Notes: generated by a model from the letters alone, not told the origin. A DNA stretch of 64,000 nucleotides from CAXTPV01 sp965276715 (GCA_965276715.1 OZ255622.1:1674001-1738000), one strand, 5' to 3'. Shown: positions 1-9,052, counted from the first letter of the stretch. Numbers and translations: made by a program.

Positions 1-981
1 CATCACCCGGTCGGCGACCGCGACGCGGTAATGGATCGGGTCCCAGAAATTGTCGCGCGACCGGTCGGTCTCGTCATCGAGCGCGAAATCGGCCACCACC
101 GTGTTCGGAACCGCCGATGCCACCACCGCGGCGTCCCGCTTGCACTGGTCCCACGACGCCCTGATCGCGCTGCCGGGCTCGCCCATCGTCTCGACGGTGA
201 TCGGCGGAAAGAACAGGATCTTCCGGGCCGTCGCCGGCAGCCTGTCGAGCAACGCGGGCAGGCCCTCGACGGAGGGCAGCACGATCGGAGCACGCCCCGC
301 CGGCGCCCGGCTCACCGCGCCCCAGCGCCTGAACAGCGCGTCGACCTTGCCGCGGTCGTAGGCGTCGTCGGGCGGCAGGAAATCGGTGTAGCCGTCGCGC
401 CCGTAATGTGATCGCTTGATCCCTGTCGCGGCCGCGAACTGGTTCGCCGCTTCCTGCACGGCATACAGGTTCATCACGTGCAGGAAGCCCCACGCCCGCG
501 ACCCGTCATACATCCAGGCGGGGAACGCGCGGCCGGTCAGGCGCGGGCTGCCGGGGCCGGCGAGGCACCAGGCGGCGTCGAGCCCGACGATCACCGCACG
601 CGCGTCCGGATGGGCGCGCGCGAACAGCGACAGCATCTTGCCCTGCTCCCAGGGTGTCGCCGAGTTCATCGCCAGATTGGCGAAATGCGAGCCCGCGGCG
701 CGATCGAGTACCGCCGGGCGCAGCAGCCGGCTCGTCGAGGTGCCGACGATCACCGCGTCGAACCTCCGGTCGATCGCCAGCGCCGGAAACGAGAAGCGCG
801 CGTTCGTCGAGATCGGCGCGCGCGCGATGGGCAGATGGATCGGCAGCATCCCCCAGGGATCGACCAGCACGATGAACAGGTAGACCACGAGTGCGGGCAC
901 GCACGCCGCCCACAGCAAGGCCTCCGCGAAACGGCGCCATGCGTGCTCAGAACTGGAAATAGATGAACTCGTTCTGCACAC
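1..981 (-). CDS. AlgX/AlgJ-like SGNH-hydrolase-fold protein (C-terminus beyond window)
   Basis: This reading frame stays open to the left edge, so the C-terminus is missing. An N-terminal hydrophobic segment (LLWAACVPALVVYLFIVLV) would anchor the protein in the inner membrane with the rest in the periplasm. A GTSTSR block near residue 82 matches the SGNH nucleophile block, and a WDPIHY motif close to the window edge matches the Asp-x-x-His block. Proteins of this type help transfer acetyl or other acyl groups to exopolysaccharide together with an AlgI-type acyltransferase, which is the gene directly upstream and overlapping. No ATG is available; I place the start at a GTG at 979-981, inside the end of the algI-like gene. 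The substrate is unknown, and no alginate biosynthesis genes are visible. Confidence 0.75.
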   Translation of the reverse strand, partial: MCRTSSSISSSEHAWRRFAEALLWAACVPALVVYLFIVLVDPWGMLPIHLPIARAPISTNARFSFPALAIDRRFDAVIVGTSTSRLLRPAVLDRAAGSHFANLAMNSATPWEQGKMLSLFARAHPDARAVIVGLDAAWCLAGPGSPRLTGRAFPAWMYDGSRAWGFLHVMNLYAVQEAANQFAAATGIKRSHYGRDGYTDFLPPDDAYDRGKVDALFRRWGAVSRAPAGRAPIVLPSVEGLPALLDRLPATARKILFFPPITVETMGEPGSAIRASWDQCKRDAAVVASAVPNTVVADFALDDETDRSRDNFWDPIHYRVAVADRVM

Positions 982-2323
982 GGCCGCCGACCAGCAGCAG
1001 CAGGAACACCAGTAGAGCGCCGGCGGGGATCGCGGCCCAGCGCGCCGTGCCCAGGCGCTTGAGCGCAAACTCCTGGCTGGTCGGTCCGGCGACCGCGACG
1101 ATCGCCGCGATCAGGACCACGACCGCGTTGCGCACATGCACGCGTCCGATCCCCTGCGCGCCCGCCATCGCGCCCAGCACATGCCACGCCGTGCCGAAAT
1201 CCGGCGCCCTGAACAGCACCCATCCGCACATCACGAACAGCAGCGTCAGCACCCAGCCCAACGCACGCGGCACCATCAGGCCGGTCCGCGCCCACAGATG
1301 GTTCCACGCCAGTCCGGCGCCGTGCCATCCGCCCCAGGCGACGAAATTCCACGCGGCGCCATGCCACAGGCCGCCGATCAGCATGGTGGCGAGCAGGTTT
1401 CCCACCATGCGCCACTCCGGACACCGGTTGCCGCCGAGCGGGATGTAGACGTAGTCGCGCAGGAACCGCGACAGCGTCAGATGCCAACGCCGCCAGAAAT
1501 CGCGCACCGACACCGCCCGATACGGCGCGTCGAAATTGAACGGCAGCCGCAATCCGAACATCAGCGCGAGCCCGATCGCCATGTCGGAATAGCCGGAGAA
1601 GTCGAAATAGATCTGCAGCGTGTAGCAGGACGCCGCCGCCCATCCGCCCGCGGCCCCGATCGCATGCCCGGACGCGGCGAGCGCGAACAGCGCGTCCGCG
1701 TTGGGCGAGATGCTGTCGGCGAGTGCGGCCTTCTTGGCCAGCCCGATGATGAACAGCACCGCGCCGCGCGACAGGTTCTCGGCCGTGTCGGGCGCGGGCA
1801 CCGGCCGCGCGAATTGCGGGATGATCTCGTTGTGCCGCACCAGCGGCCCCGCGATCAGTTGCGGAAAGAACGTCACGAACTCGAAGAAATCGAGCAGTCC
1901 GTATTGCCGGCGGTCGCCGCGCTTGAGGTCGATCAGATAGGAGATCTTCTGGAAGACGAAGAAGCTGATGCCGAGCGGCAGCACGATCGGCCACGCGGCA
2001 TGGGTCCGGCCCAGCACCACGTCGAGGTTGGCGGCCAGGAAGTTCGCGTATTTGAACACACCGAGCACGCCGAGATTGAGCGCGACACCCAGCGACAGCA
2101 GGATGCGCCGTCCGCTGCGCGCGAAGGCGTGCGCCACCAGCCAGTTGGCGAGCGTGAGCCCGAACAGCAGCGGCACGAAACGCCAGTCCCAGACGGCATA
2201 GAAGCCGAACGACGCGCAGATCAGGACGAGCTGGCGCGCTGGCCGCACGCGTCCGCACGCGTAATAGGCGCCCAGCACCGGCGGCAGGAACACCAGCAGG
2301 AAGAGCTGCGAATTGAACAGCAC
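947..2323 (-). CDS. MBOAT family membrane O-acyltransferase, AlgI-like
   Basis: A 458-residue polytopic membrane protein that opens with MLFNSQLFLLVFLPP, the usual AlgI start. It carries the family's conserved histidine region GGLWHGAAWNFVAWGGWHGA, with His321 and His334. MBOAT proteins of this type move acyl groups across the inner membrane and pass them to a periplasmic SGNH partner, here the downstream AlgX-like protein. Length is typical for AlgI. Its start lies 4 bp after the stop of the upstream dioxygenase gene, so the four genes look like one operon. Function as a polysaccharide O-acetylase is inferred from the family; alginate itself is not implied. Confidence 0.88.
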   Translation of the reverse strand: MLFNSQLFLLVFLPPVLGAYYACGRVRPARQLVLICASFGFYAVWDWRFVPLLFGLTLANWLVAHAFARSGRRILLSLGVALNLGVLGVFKYANFLAANLDVVLGRTHAAWPIVLPLGISFFVFQKISYLIDLKRGDRRQYGLLDFFEFVTFFPQLIAGPLVRHNEIIPQFARPVPAPDTAENLSRGAVLFIIGLAKKAALADSISPNADALFALAASGHAIGAAGGWAAASCYTLQIYFDFSGYSDMAIGLALMFGLRLPFNFDAPYRAVSVRDFWRRWHLTLSRFLRDYVYIPLGGNRCPEWRMVGNLLATMLIGGLWHGAAWNFVAWGGWHGAGLAWNHLWARTGLMVPRALGWVLTLLFVMCGWVLFRAPDFGTAWHVLGAMAGAQGIGRVHVRNAVVVLIAAIVAVAGPTSQEFALKRLGTARWAAIPAGALLVFLLLLVGGRVQNEFIYFQF

Positions 2324-2327
2324 GCGG

Positions 2328-3047
2328 CTACTGGTGGCGGAACGTCACGACCAGAACGTCGCGCCACGCCGGCAGCGCGGGATCGACCGGCCTGATCCCG
2401 GTGACGCCATGATAGACCCGTCCGTCATCGACGAAGGCCGCGTCCAGCGGCTCGGTCAGCGTGAACGATCCGAGCGGCGCGCGGTCGTTGCCCGCGATCG
2501 TCGTCTCGCCCGACGCCACGTTGCGTCGCGCGACCAGCAGCACCAGCACCCAGTCCACCCCGTCGCGATGCATCCCCTCCGGCGTGGGCTGGCCCGGCGC
2601 GTCCTCCTTCGCCTCGATCCGGAACTGGTGCAGCTCGACATGCCACACCGCCGGCATCGCATCGGGCGCCGTCAGCCCCTCGAACAGGTCGCGGCAGGTC
2701 CGCAGGATCGCGTGCAGCACCGGGTGCGCGGCGGTCGCCTCGTCGATCGGCGCGAACCAGCGCGCCACGCCGCCGTTGAGCGGGTTGAAGTCCCGGCTCT
2801 GGTAATGCGGCTGGTTGGGCTTGCGCGTGAAGCCGCCGCTATCGGCCGCGAACGTCGCGTGCCGCCGCCTCCGATAGCGGCCGCCGTCGGCCATGTAGAG
2901 GTCGGGCCCGAGATCGTTCCAGCTGCCGGCGAATCCGTTCCAGTCGGCGAGCACGGTCTCGCCGAGCGCCGCCCGGATCGCGTCCGCCCGCGCGAACGCG
3001 AACCCGGCCTCCCGCAATTGCCCGGACGCTCGCTCCAGCGATGTCAT
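2328..3047 (-). CDS. 2-oxoglutarate/Fe(II)-dependent dioxygenase family protein
   Basis: A 239-residue protein with the iron-binding pattern of the 2OG-Fe oxygenase family related to amino-acid hydroxylases. H160-x-D162 lies in EGMHRDGVDW, the distal His213 in VYHGVTGIRP, and Arg219 soon after could bind oxoglutarate. The family hydroxylates free amino acids or similar small molecules in the cytoplasm; the substrate here cannot be read from sequence. The start codon overlaps the stop of the upstream MscS gene in an ATGA quartet, and the algI-like gene begins 4 bp downstream, so it is translationally coupled to an envelope operon. Confidence 0.8.
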   Translation of the reverse strand: MTSLERASGQLREAGFAFARADAIRAALGETVLADWNGFAGSWNDLGPDLYMADGGRYRRRRHATFAADSGGFTRKPNQPHYQSRDFNPLNGGVARWFAPIDEATAAHPVLHAILRTCRDLFEGLTAPDAMPAVWHVELHQFRIEAKEDAPGQPTPEGMHRDGVDWVLVLLVARRNVASGETTIAGNDRAPLGSFTLTEPLDAAFVDDGRVYHGVTGIRPVDPALPAWRDVLVVTFRHQ

Positions 3048-5545
3048 GCCCCATGTCCGAGCGCGCTTGTCGGCGGACTGTCCGTCACGTTCTCCGGCCC
3101 CTCGGCGTCGTGTCCGATCGCATCATGACCATGGGAAGGCCGCTTCGGTGCGTCGGGGAGCATCATCACCGACTGCGCCGGCATCGCCAGCCTGATCCCC
3201 TCGTCGGCGAAGGCGATCCGCATCCGGCGGTTGAACTCGCGCTGCACGCCGTAGCGCGCGCGGTCGGTGCAGGCGATCTGGCCGACCAGCGTCACCGCCT
3301 GGCTGGTCACCTTGTCGACGCCCCAGAGCTGCAGCTCGCTCAACATGCCGTCCTTGTAGTCCGGATCAGAGCGGAGCGTCAGCGCGACCTGCCTGAGCAC
3401 CATGCCCGCGTGATCGGTGTCCTCGTCCGGCGCGATGTCCACGCTGACCGGCGCGTTGCCCACGCCCCGGTTGCTGTTGGTTACCGTGGTGACCGACGAG
3501 AACGGGATGATGTGGACCGACCCGTCGCCGGCGCGCAGCCGGATGGTCCGGATCGACAGGTGCTCGACCGCCCCCGACAGGCCGCTGACCGTCACGCCGT
3601 CGCCGACCTGCATCGCGTTCTCGAGCAGCAGGAAGATGCCGGTGATGAAGTCCTGCACCAGCTTCTGCGAACCGAAGCCGATCGCCACGCCGATGATCCC
3701 CGCCCCGCCCAGCAGCGGCGCGATGTTGACGCCGATCTCCGACAGCACCGTCAGCGCGATGATCGTCACCAGCGCGATCGAGAGCATGATCCGCAGGATC
3801 GGCAGCAGCGTGCGCACGCGCGCGACGCGCGCCGTGCCGGCGATCGGATCGCGCCCCAGCCGGTCGATATGCCGGTCGAGCGCGATGTTCACCGCCTCCC
3901 AGATCAGCACCCCGATCGCCAGCGACGCCATGATCCCGATCAGCGCCGAGAACAGCCGGTCGCCGAGGGCGCCGCGGTTGAACCACGCGAGCGCATCGAT
4001 GCCCCACACTTCGAGCAGCACGATCAGCGTGGCCGCGACGGTCGCGATCGTCACCAGCCGGCGCATGATCGGGTAGTAGCGCTCGGCCCGGGTGCGCATC
4101 CACGGGTAGCGGCCGGCCGCCGGATCGTCGAACCGCATGCCGCGCGCGAGCCCGCCGAGCAGCGCGATCCACACCAGCCGGGCCCCCACGGCGACCAGCA
4201 GCGTCTCGAGGCTGATCTTCCACAGCGTGGCGTAGCCGTTCTTGATGTCGAGCGCCCAGATGATCCAGAACGCATAGTCGAGCACGATCGCGTAGATCCA
4301 CCAGCGCGCGGCGAGCGTCGCCAGGATCCGCCGCGGCACCCCCCGGACCCGCCGCGGCGGCTGCAGCCGGTGTGCCACGTCACGGCGCGACCGCACGATC
4401 AGGCCGGCGAGCAGCGTGTGCTCGAGCAGCATCAGCGCCTTGGCCAGCGCGAGCGAGGCGAAAGCCGACAGCCCCAGCGTCTGCATCACGAAGATCGAGG
4501 AAAATCCCCAGGCGCCGACGAGCAGCCCGGTCCGCAGCCAGAACGTCACCAGGGCGGCCATCCTGTCGCTGACCAGCAGCAGACGCAGCGAGGGCGAACC
4601 CGGCGCGAAAAGCGTGTTGACGATCGCGATCAGGGCCCCTGCCACGATGAAGCAGCGCAGCGCGGTCTCGACCACCAGCCTGCTTTCCGCGTTGCCCACG
4701 AAGCCTGCCAGTTCGAGCAGGAAGGCCACCGCCGCGAAACCCACCACCGGCAGCAGCTCGAGCAGCAGGTGGGCGAGCGCGAACGGCAGGCGCGCCAGCG
4801 CGCGGACCAGCCGCCGGAAGCTCACGTTGTGGCGCGTCCGCGCGACCTCCTCGGTCGCCGGCAGGTCCGCGCTCTCGTCGGGCTCGCCCGGCCGGAGGCC
4901 GTCCTTGTCGTGCGTCTGGAGGACGGCTTCATCGTGCGTCCGGAGGACGGCCTCGTCGTGAACGGCCTCGTCGTGCGCGGCCTCGTCGGCCGGCGCCATC
5001 CCGGCCGACCATCGCGCGATCACGCCGATCGGCCGGTTCAGCAGCCGGTTGATCGCGACCACCGTCAGCAGCGACGCGCCCAGCACCACCACCAGCCGCG
5101 CCAGCGCCGAGACCACCTCGCCGCGACGCACCGGATCACCCACGATCGAGCGCAGCCACGGCCCGAGGTCACGGAAGTCGCGCATCGCGCGCTGCAGGTC
5201 GGTTGCCTGCCGGCTCAGCGCGCCGCCGAGCGCGCCCGCGCTGGTCAGCACCTCCGCGCCAAGGCTGTCGGGCGCCAGGCCGGCGGCCGCCGCCGCCTTC
5301 GCCGCCGGCGTCGGCGGCCTGACCGCCTTGGCCATGTTGGTCAGCGTCGTGATGAAGGCCGCCCGCCGCTGCGGGTCGTTGAGCACGCCCAGCAATTGCC
5401 GCGCATCGGCCTGCGTCAGACCGGGTGCGGCGTTCGCGGCGGTCTGCGCGGGCGACGCCGAGGCGGGCGCGACCGCACCGATCAGCAGGCCGCACAGCAG
5501 GAACAGGACGCGGGAGAACCGCGCGGGCAGGGTCAATGGCGTCAT
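3044..5545 (-). CDS. MscS family mechanosensitive ion channel, large form
   Basis: An 833-residue protein. The start at 5545 gives a signal peptide (RVLFLLCGLLIGAVAPASAS); a longer open frame upstream lacks sense. A periplasmic segment is followed by many transmembrane helices. The last helix region, GINVAPLLGGAGIIGVAIGF followed by GSQKLVQDFITGIFLLLENA, is the glycine/alanine-rich pore helix and beta domain entry of MscS. The family releases ions and small solutes during hypo-osmotic shock; long forms like this resemble YbdG/YnaI or MscK-type channels. A tract of near-repeated DEAVHDEAV / THDEAVL residues lies around residue 300 and looks expanded. First gene of the minus-strand operon. Confidence 0.9.
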   Translation of the reverse strand: MTPLTLPARFSRVLFLLCGLLIGAVAPASASPAQTAANAAPGLTQADARQLLGVLNDPQRRAAFITTLTNMAKAVRPPTPAAKAAAAAGLAPDSLGAEVLTSAGALGGALSRQATDLQRAMRDFRDLGPWLRSIVGDPVRRGEVVSALARLVVVLGASLLTVVAINRLLNRPIGVIARWSAGMAPADEAAHDEAVHDEAVLRTHDEAVLQTHDKDGLRPGEPDESADLPATEEVARTRHNVSFRRLVRALARLPFALAHLLLELLPVVGFAAVAFLLELAGFVGNAESRLVVETALRCFIVAGALIAIVNTLFAPGSPSLRLLLVSDRMAALVTFWLRTGLLVGAWGFSSIFVMQTLGLSAFASLALAKALMLLEHTLLAGLIVRSRRDVAHRLQPPRRVRGVPRRILATLAARWWIYAIVLDYAFWIIWALDIKNGYATLWKISLETLLVAVGARLVWIALLGGLARGMRFDDPAAGRYPWMRTRAERYYPIMRRLVTIATVAATLIVLLEVWGIDALAWFNRGALGDRLFSALIGIMASLAIGVLIWEAVNIALDRHIDRLGRDPIAGTARVARVRTLLPILRIMLSIALVTIIALTVLSEIGVNIAPLLGGAGIIGVAIGFGSQKLVQDFITGIFLLLENAMQVGDGVTVSGLSGAVEHLSIRTIRLRAGDGSVHIIPFSSVTTVTNSNRGVGNAPVSVDIAPDEDTDHAGMVLRQVALTLRSDPDYKDGMLSELQLWGVDKVTSQAVTLVGQIACTDRARYGVQREFNRRMRIAFADEGIRLAMPAQSVMMLPDAPKRPSHGHDAIGHDAEGPENVTDSPPTSALGHGA

Positions 5546-5588
5546 CGGGCGCGTTGTGTCACCCCATCGCGTCCGGATGAGAAGGGGG

Positions 5589-5621
5589 AGATGGGTGAAC
5601 AACTCGTATGATCGCCCATCT
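5589..5621. promoter_or_regulatory. Inverted repeat in the divergent mscS / HIG1 promoter region
   Basis: AGATGGG at 5589-5595 and CCCATCT at 5615-5621 are perfect 7-bp arms around a 19-bp centre. The centre contains TATGAT (5607-5612), a possible -10 for the plus-strand gene starting at 5630. The site lies between two divergent genes and could be an operator or a 5' hairpin. No matching -35 element is obvious. Confidence 0.3.
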
Positions 5622-5629
5622 GAGAGCCG

Positions 5630-5827
5630 ATGCGCGCATTCCTGACCCTGCTGATGGTCCTCGCCATGCTCGGCGTGCTGGTCATCCTGGCCTTCGGCAT
5701 CGTGGGCTTGGTGCGCGGCAAGGGAGCCGATCCGCGCCGTCAGAACGCCCTGATGCGCTGGCGCATCCTGCTCCAGGCCGCGGCCATCGGGATCTTCCTG
5801 CTGATCCTCAGCCTGTTCCGGAACTGA
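5630..5827 (+). CDS. HIG1 domain-containing small membrane protein
   Basis: A 65-residue protein with two transmembrane helices. The conserved HIG1 pattern is visible in the central loop and start of helix two: RRQNALMRWRILLQAAAIG, matching the usual SNxLMRxRVxxQ consensus. Bacterial HIG1 proteins are inner-membrane proteins thought to associate with respiratory complexes such as cytochrome oxidase, although the role in bacteria is poorly defined. The 3' end overlaps the convergent thiM gene by 20 bp. Confidence 0.8.
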   Translation: MRAFLTLLMVLAMLGVLVILAFGIVGLVRGKGADPRRQNALMRWRILLQAAAIGIFLLILSLFRN

Positions 5828-6608
5828 GGCGGGCGCCGGCGCGGACGCTGTCCTCATTCAAAAGATGGAGAGCGTCGAGCAGCTCCACCTGTAGCGACGC
5901 CGGGCCGCGCGCGCGCGCCGCCGCATGTTCCGCGGCCAGCCCCAGCAGCACCAGCGCATGCGCCGCCGCCTCCAGCGGCGGCACGCCCGCCCCCAGGCAC
6001 GCGCCGATCAGCGCGGTCGCGGTGCAGCCGAGCCCGGTCACCCGCGTCATCAGCGCCACGCCGTTCGAGACCCGCGCGACCCTGGTGCCGTCGGTGACGA
6101 CATCGACCGCGCCGGTGACCGCGACCGCCGCCCCGGTGTCGATCGCGAGCCGCCGCGCCGAGTCGAGCGCCGCCTCCGATCCGTGCGCGCTGTCCACGCC
6201 GCGTCCTGAAGCCGCCTCGCCCGCGAGCGCCATGATCTCCGACGCATTGCCCCTGATCACCGCCGGCCCCCGATGCGCGAGGTCGCGCGCCACCGCCGTC
6301 CGGTAGGAGATCGCCCCGGCCGCCACCGGATCGAGCACCCAGGGCGTGCCGGCACCACGCGCCGCCTCGGCCGCCAGCCGCATCGCGGCCGCCCGCCCGC
6401 TGCTCATCGTGCCGGTGTTGATCACCAGCGCTGACGCGAGGCGGGCGAACTCCTCGACCTCGTCGGTGCCCTCGACCATCGCCGGCGATGCGCCGATCGC
6501 CAGCAGCGCGTTCGCCGTCAGGTTGGTCACCACCAGGTTGGTGATGCTGTGCACCAGCGGCGCGCCCGCGCGCACCGCCGCCAGCGTCGCCACCACCGCC
6601 TCTGCCAT
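5808..6608 (-). CDS. thiM: Hydroxyethylthiazole kinase
   Basis: A 266-residue ribokinase-fold enzyme that phosphorylates 4-methyl-5-(2-hydroxyethyl)thiazole, salvaging the thiazole half of thiamin. Visible signatures are HSITNLVVTNLTAN near the N-terminus, IGASPAMVEGTDEVEEF, VLDPVAAGA, the RGNASEIMALAG segment and the phosphate-binding VTGLGCTATALIGA near the C-terminus. The start at 6608 (MAEAVVATL) gives the usual family length; an upstream in-frame ATG adds 45 unrelated residues. No other thiamin genes are nearby and I see no convincing TPP riboswitch in the leader, so it seems to stand alone as a salvage enzyme. Confidence 0.92.
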   Translation of the reverse strand: MAEAVVATLAAVRAGAPLVHSITNLVVTNLTANALLAIGASPAMVEGTDEVEEFARLASALVINTGTMSSGRAAAMRLAAEAARGAGTPWVLDPVAAGAISYRTAVARDLAHRGPAVIRGNASEIMALAGEAASGRGVDSAHGSEAALDSARRLAIDTGAAVAVTGAVDVVTDGTRVARVSNGVALMTRVTGLGCTATALIGACLGAGVPPLEAAAHALVLLGLAAEHAAARARGPASLQVELLDALHLLNEDSVRAGARLSSGTG

Positions 6609-6887
6609 GCTTCGTCTCCCACCCTGTTGCCGAACGTGTTCGTTGTCAGCAAAACACAAAAACGACACGCCAGGATCAGATGTCCGCGGAGGCCGCAGAA
6701 GGAGGGCGTCCGCTTTCGGAGGACGCATGGACCTTCGGCTCACCGCGGACGATCACTGAAACCGCAGGAACCATGGCCCACGCCGACGGAGGGATTCCAG
6801 ACCGCCTAAGCCAGTCATTGCAATGCTTGGGCGCGATGTCGCGATACCCTTGATCGGCGACAGCCTGACCAGGCCCGACTCCAGACC
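6609..6887. other. Intergenic region without recognisable gene
   Basis: About 280 bp between thiM and the NTF2-like gene. Short open frames on both strands show no family resemblance. The stretch next to thiM holds the AT-richer leader of that gene. I see no clear promoter, terminator or repeat. Confidence 0.5.
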
Positions 6888-7274
6888 TCAATAGTCATAC
6901 TGGTGCAGCGCATTGGTGACGATCTTCCAGACGCCATCCTGTTTTATCAGCGTGTAGAAATCCGTGTAGTCCGCACCCAGCGCATCCGCTTCGATGTCGG
7001 CGCGGACCATCGCCGTCGTGGGCGTGATTGCCAGCACGTCGATGCGTGACTTGATATTCGGCGCAGCCCCAACCTGGGCAATCAAGCCGTGCAGGTTGTG
7101 CGCCGGGCCAGCTATCCATGCACCGTCACCCAACCCGAACGCGACAGCTTCCGGGTGGAACACGGTCATCAGCGCGTCGGGATCGCCGTCGCGCAACGCA
7201 TCGATGAAGGTTTGGGAAACCGCGACGACGGCTTGATAGTCGTCGATCGCCACGGGCTTGACGTTATGTGACAT
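6888..7274 (-). CDS. NTF2-like (SnoaL-type) nuclear transport factor 2 family protein
   Basis: A 128-residue protein with the cone-shaped NTF2 fold pattern: a first helix with FIDALRDGDPDALMTVFHP, then beta strands ending in DFYTLIKQDGVWKIVTNALH. Members include small isomerases, dehydratases and lumazine-binding-like domains of unknown substrate. I prefer the ATG at 7274, which has GGAG six bases upstream, over an ATG at 7325 that overlaps the previous stop but has no ribosome binding site. It follows the HD-domain gene and probably shares its transcript. Confidence 0.72.
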   Translation of the reverse strand: MSHNVKPVAIDDYQAVVAVSQTFIDALRDGDPDALMTVFHPEAVAFGLGDGAWIAGPAHNLHGLIAQVGAAPNIKSRIDVLAITPTTAMVRADIEADALGADYTDFYTLIKQDGVWKIVTNALHQYDY

Positions 7275-7317
7275 CAGTAACTCCGAGGGCACGCCGCGCG
7301 GGGACAGCTTCGTCGCG

Positions 7318-7947
7318 TCATTCATCGAACGGCGCGTTCGCCATCAGGGCGACCATGTCTTCCATCTGGATCGGCTCGCGGTTGTGCTCGATGCGGGTGC
7401 AGGGATGAAACCAGTGCGGGTAGGGCTGCTTGCTGTCGATGTCGCGTTCCAGCGCCGCGTTGAATTGGCGCTTGAAGTCGAGCCGCGGGTAACGGCCGAC
7501 GATTTCGGCCACGTCGGCGGGATCGAGCGTCGCGCCCTGCAGGCCGCCGACATCGTAGACGATGCCACACTCGGTGAGCCGGCTGGTCTCGTCGCGAAAC
7601 AGATTGATGTCCCAGGTGTGCAAGGCGATGTTGTCGAACACGCCCTGCGCCCGCTCACGCGAAACACCCTTGTCGACCAGGAAGGTGCGCGCCGCGATCG
7701 CTCCGTCTATCTCGAAGCGATGGATGCCGCGACCGCGATCGGTCAGGCCGATGTCGTGCAGCACGGACGACAGGAACATCAACTCGCTGTCCACCTTGGC
7801 GCCCTCGGCGCGCGCGAACAACTCGCCAAACCAGTAGCACCGCATGACATGGTTGAAGAGCCACTCGCTGGACGCCGATCGTGCAAGATCCTCCGCCTGT
7901 CGGACGATGCTGCTGTCTGGCATCTTGATGTCTGCGATCATCGGCAT
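7318..7947 (-). CDS. HD domain-containing protein (cyanamide-hydratase-like)
   Basis: A 209-residue HD-superfamily protein. The metal-binding set can be seen as His33 in LFNHVMRCYWFG, the HD pair in SSVLHDIGLTD, and His109 in NIALHTWDIN. This layout resembles the cyanamide hydratase branch of HD hydrolases. Substrate is unknown. It lies between an alpha/beta hydrolase and an NTF2-like protein on the same strand, 15 bp after the hydrolase stop, which suggests a small-molecule catabolic or detoxification operon. Confidence 0.78.
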   Translation of the reverse strand: MPMIADIKMPDSSIVRQAEDLARSASSEWLFNHVMRCYWFGELFARAEGAKVDSELMFLSSVLHDIGLTDRGRGIHRFEIDGAIAARTFLVDKGVSRERAQGVFDNIALHTWDINLFRDETSRLTECGIVYDVGGLQGATLDPADVAEIVGRYPRLDFKRQFNAALERDIDSKQPYPHWFHPCTRIEHNREPIQMEDMVALMANAPFDE

Positions 7948-7962
7948 GTCTCTCCAGCTCGC

Positions 7963-8751
7963 TCAGCGGTGGGGCTTGGTCGTCAATGCGGAACGGATCG
8001 CGTCAGCGACCTGCGATGTCGCTTCGAGCGGCGCCATGTGGCTGACGCCGGGGAGCACGGTGAACGTCGTCGACGGAAGGACCTTTCCGAAATCCTTGCG
8101 CAGCGACGCTTCGGTCTCGACGACGTCGGCGCTGCCGACGATGACGTGCACCGGGACGTCGATCCGGGCCGCCCGGTCGCGGATGTCGGTGGCCATGCCC
8201 TGCTCGGGCCAAGCCCGTTTCGCCGCCGGCGCGCCGCTCAGAGCGTCCTCGACAATCTGCTCGCGAGACGATTCCGAGAGCGGCAGCTTCGCGATGATTC
8301 CCATCACGCCCTCACGCGTCTCGTAAGAGGCAGCCATGGCTTGGCGCTGCTCTTCGGGAACCTCGAGCGGCATAGGCGGCGCGGGCGCCATCAGAATGAG
8401 CTGTCGAAGACCTTCCGGCCGCCGAGCGGCGACAAGCTGAGCCACCTTGCCGCCCATCGAATGACCGAGGATGGCAAACTGCGTGAGGCCGAGATCGTCG
8501 ATGATGGCGACGACGTCGTTGGCGAGCGTTTCAAGATCATAGCCTTGAGCGTCCCGGCTTGACTGTCCCCAACCACGGAAGTCGATCGCTATGCAGCGAT
8601 GATCCTTCGAAAGGCGCTCGATGACGGGCTCCCAACTCCGGACCGATCCGCCCCAGTAATGGAGAAAGATCAGCGCGGGGTGTCCCTCACCCGTATCGAG
8701 AACATTCAGACTGACGCCATTGACGCGGTGGATGCTCATGTTGCTGCTCAT
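7963..8751 (-). CDS. Alpha/beta hydrolase
   Basis: A 262-residue alpha/beta-fold hydrolase. The nucleophile elbow GHSMGGK, the oxyanion region LHYWGGSVRSW, a late aspartate in VIVGSADVVET and the catalytic His in GVSHMAPLE make a complete Ser-Asp-His triad. The family includes esterases, lactonases and C-C hydrolases; the substrate cannot be told. The next gene downstream (HD domain) starts 15 bp after its stop. Immediately upstream lies the remnant of a DJ-1/PfpI gene whose residual frame runs almost into this start codon. Confidence 0.85.
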   Translation of the reverse strand: MSSNMSIHRVNGVSLNVLDTGEGHPALIFLHYWGGSVRSWEPVIERLSKDHRCIAIDFRGWGQSSRDAQGYDLETLANDVVAIIDDLGLTQFAILGHSMGGKVAQLVAARRPEGLRQLILMAPAPPMPLEVPEEQRQAMAASYETREGVMGIIAKLPLSESSREQIVEDALSGAPAAKRAWPEQGMATDIRDRAARIDVPVHVIVGSADVVETEASLRKDFGKVLPSTTFTVLPGVSHMAPLEATSQVADAIRSALTTKPHR

Positions 8752-8752
8752 G

Positions 8753-8932
8753 TCATTCAGTGCGACGCCGGTATCCCGACATCACCGGATCCAGGGAGTG
8801 CGAGAACAGATGGGTTTGGCCGTCCACACCCTAGGCCGATTGCGGGCCGGCGAGGTCGAGCAGGGTGAATCCGGGATAGAGCACGATCCCGAGCGAGAGC
8901 GGCGGGACCGATGGTGCGAGCTGGGCGGACAT
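8753..8932 (-). pseudogene. Remnant of a DJ-1/PfpI family protein
   Basis: From an ATG at 8932 the frame reads a typical PfpI N-terminus (IVLYPGFTLLDLAGPQSA), meets an in-frame TAG where the family has leucine, and then continues in the same frame as GVDGQTHLFSHSLDPVMS before a stop at 8753. The rest of the domain, including the nucleophile-elbow cysteine region, is gone. This is a single point nonsense plus a 3' deletion. The neighbouring divergent regulator belongs to the GlxA group, which commonly sits beside PfpI-type genes. Confidence 0.7.
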
Positions 8933-9052
8933 GGTGAACCTCCTTCGACACCGGTTCGTGTAAGGCTTGCAATCCGCTGAAGTGAGTGGCAGGAACGACA
9001 ATAAGCGATTGGATTCCGCCAATCGGCGTGTGCAACGAATTCGAAAGCATCC

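Noticed and set aside
3041..5611. Very long plus-strand open frame (about 856 codons) opposite the MscS gene
   Set aside because: It is Arg/His/Asp-rich with no family resemblance. It is the antisense shadow of a GC-rich gene; the minus strand encodes a clear MscS protein.
6609..6700. TPP riboswitch ahead of thiM
   Set aside because: A stretch resembling CTGATC...TGG is present on the minus strand, but the conserved CTGAGA half and pairing arms are missing.
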